Source: Archilochus colubris (Eukaryota > Chordata > Aves > Apodiformes > Trochilidae). Taken from it: a stretch of DNA of 64,000 bases. The stretch spans positions 14,784,609 to 14,848,608 of the forward strand of contig CM041084.1 in NCBI GenBank assembly GCA_023079485.1, given 5' to 3'. Both the position numbers and the translations under genes were made by a program. The notes under the pieces are model-generated. The model made no database searches and had not been told where the DNA came from. It saw only the letters and a list, made by a program, of their open reading frames with translations. Shown in pieces: positions 63,481 to 64,000 of this stretch; position 1 is the first letter of the stretch, and every line of letters starts with the position of its first letter.

Positions 63481-64000
63481 AATTCAGCAGTATTATTTCA
63501 ATAATTTGTCTGCTTGGGTATGCTGTCATTATTTGTCATCCTGCACAGTGTGACAAGAGGTTATTAATGCAAACACATAAAAAAGGCTCATACCTTTCTG
63601 TATGTGCCTATTTTGATACTACTTAAGTCAGAGCATTTTCTGTATGTGGTGTCTCCATGAAGGTCTTGATTTAAAATCCTGACAGGCATTATTTAGATAT
63701 ATTAATACCACAGAAGCCTTAAATATACTGACAAAAGCTGTCTTTCAGATTTACTTTGTTCAGGAAATACTGTAACATACACTAACAAATTATTGTTTTG
63801 CTAATATAAACTGAATTTAATTCAGATGCGTCTGCAGTTGTTAATAACACCATTTCTAGATAAAATCCCAGTGTACACTTGTTCTCCATCAGCAGTATTA
63901 CTCCGATTTACACAATACTTCACAAAACATCTGCAAAACTCACTCCAGCTCAGTATTTAGTCAAATAATGAACGTTAATTGTTTCGACTTCTCTTTTGAA
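63481..64000 (-). other. ZEB1 intron 1, window edge
   Basis: AT-rich sequence; nothing recognised. Confidence 0.75.

Larger units (their letters stand above)
1..64000 (-). other. ZEB1: ZEB1 gene body, partial (introns 1-5, exons 2-5)
   Basis: The whole window appears to lie inside one transcription unit read on the minus strand. Four exons (13142-12948, 7853-7791, 5554-5393, 1969-1767) join in one frame and give the N-terminal acidic region and first two zinc fingers of ZEB1. ZEB1 is a nuclear repressor/activator that binds paired E-box-like CACCT sites through two zinc-finger clusters and drives epithelial-mesenchymal transition and neural and muscle development. The first coding exon, the remaining N-terminal fingers, the homeodomain-like region and the C-terminal fingers are not in this window. 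Intron sizes seen are: intron 1 over 50.8 kb (open), intron 2 5,094 bp, intron 3 2,236 bp, intron 4 3,423 bp, and intron 5 at least 1,766 bp. That intron 1 reaches the right edge is inferred from finding no exon 1-like coding sequence. Confidence 0.93.

Noticed and set aside
1..64000. Exon 1 of ZEB1 or a CpG-island promoter inside the window
   Set aside because: No GC/CpG-rich block and no sequence encoding the basic exon-1 peptide was found to the right of exon 2, so exon 1 must lie outside the window.

Overview
This window is from a bird nuclear genome. It holds the 5'-middle part of one protein-coding gene, ZEB1 (deltaEF1/TCF8, a zinc-finger E-homeobox transcription factor), read on the minus strand. 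The evidence is four coding exons with consensus splice sites whose joined reading frame matches the vertebrate ZEB1 N-terminal region. The avian origin is suggested by several CR1 LINE 3' ends carrying the typical ATTCTATG-type tail, and by the bird-like ZEB1 residues. Composition is AT-rich and mostly non-coding; no bacterial-type genes, operons or CRISPR arrays are present.

Layout in transcript order, right to left. From 64000 down to 13143 is intron 1, more than 50 kb, with exon 1 beyond the right edge. Exon 2 is 13142-12948, exon 3 is 7853-7791, exon 4 is 5554-5393, and exon 5 is 1969-1767, which encodes the first two C2H2 fingers. Intron 5 runs off the left edge. All splice phases agree (1/1/1/0). 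Between exons 3 and 4 lies a very convincing but unproven 15-nt microexon (6494-6480). It has a strong acceptor with a UGC motif and a perfect donor, and would add five residues (DQVSP) in frame.

The introns hold five CR1 insertions. One, at 6778-7424, has its 5' half inverted almost without loss of sequence, as expected from twin priming. Intron 1 carries a compact 694-bp LTR-type element (29644-30337) with a 6-bp target-site duplication. Its two LTR-like units differ in their 3' halves, and it contains a reverse-oriented tRNA-like segment with box A and box B motifs. Intron 1 also has two local direct duplications (38247/39826 and 62191/63344), several perfect hairpins, a 600-bp purine-rich strand-asymmetric tract, and A/C- or G/T-rich low-complexity blocks. 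The remaining short open reading frames look like chance frames in intron sequence.

The least ordinary items are the candidate ZEB1 microexon, the tRNA-containing mini LTR element and the inverted CR1. I cannot say from sequence alone whether any of these has been described before.
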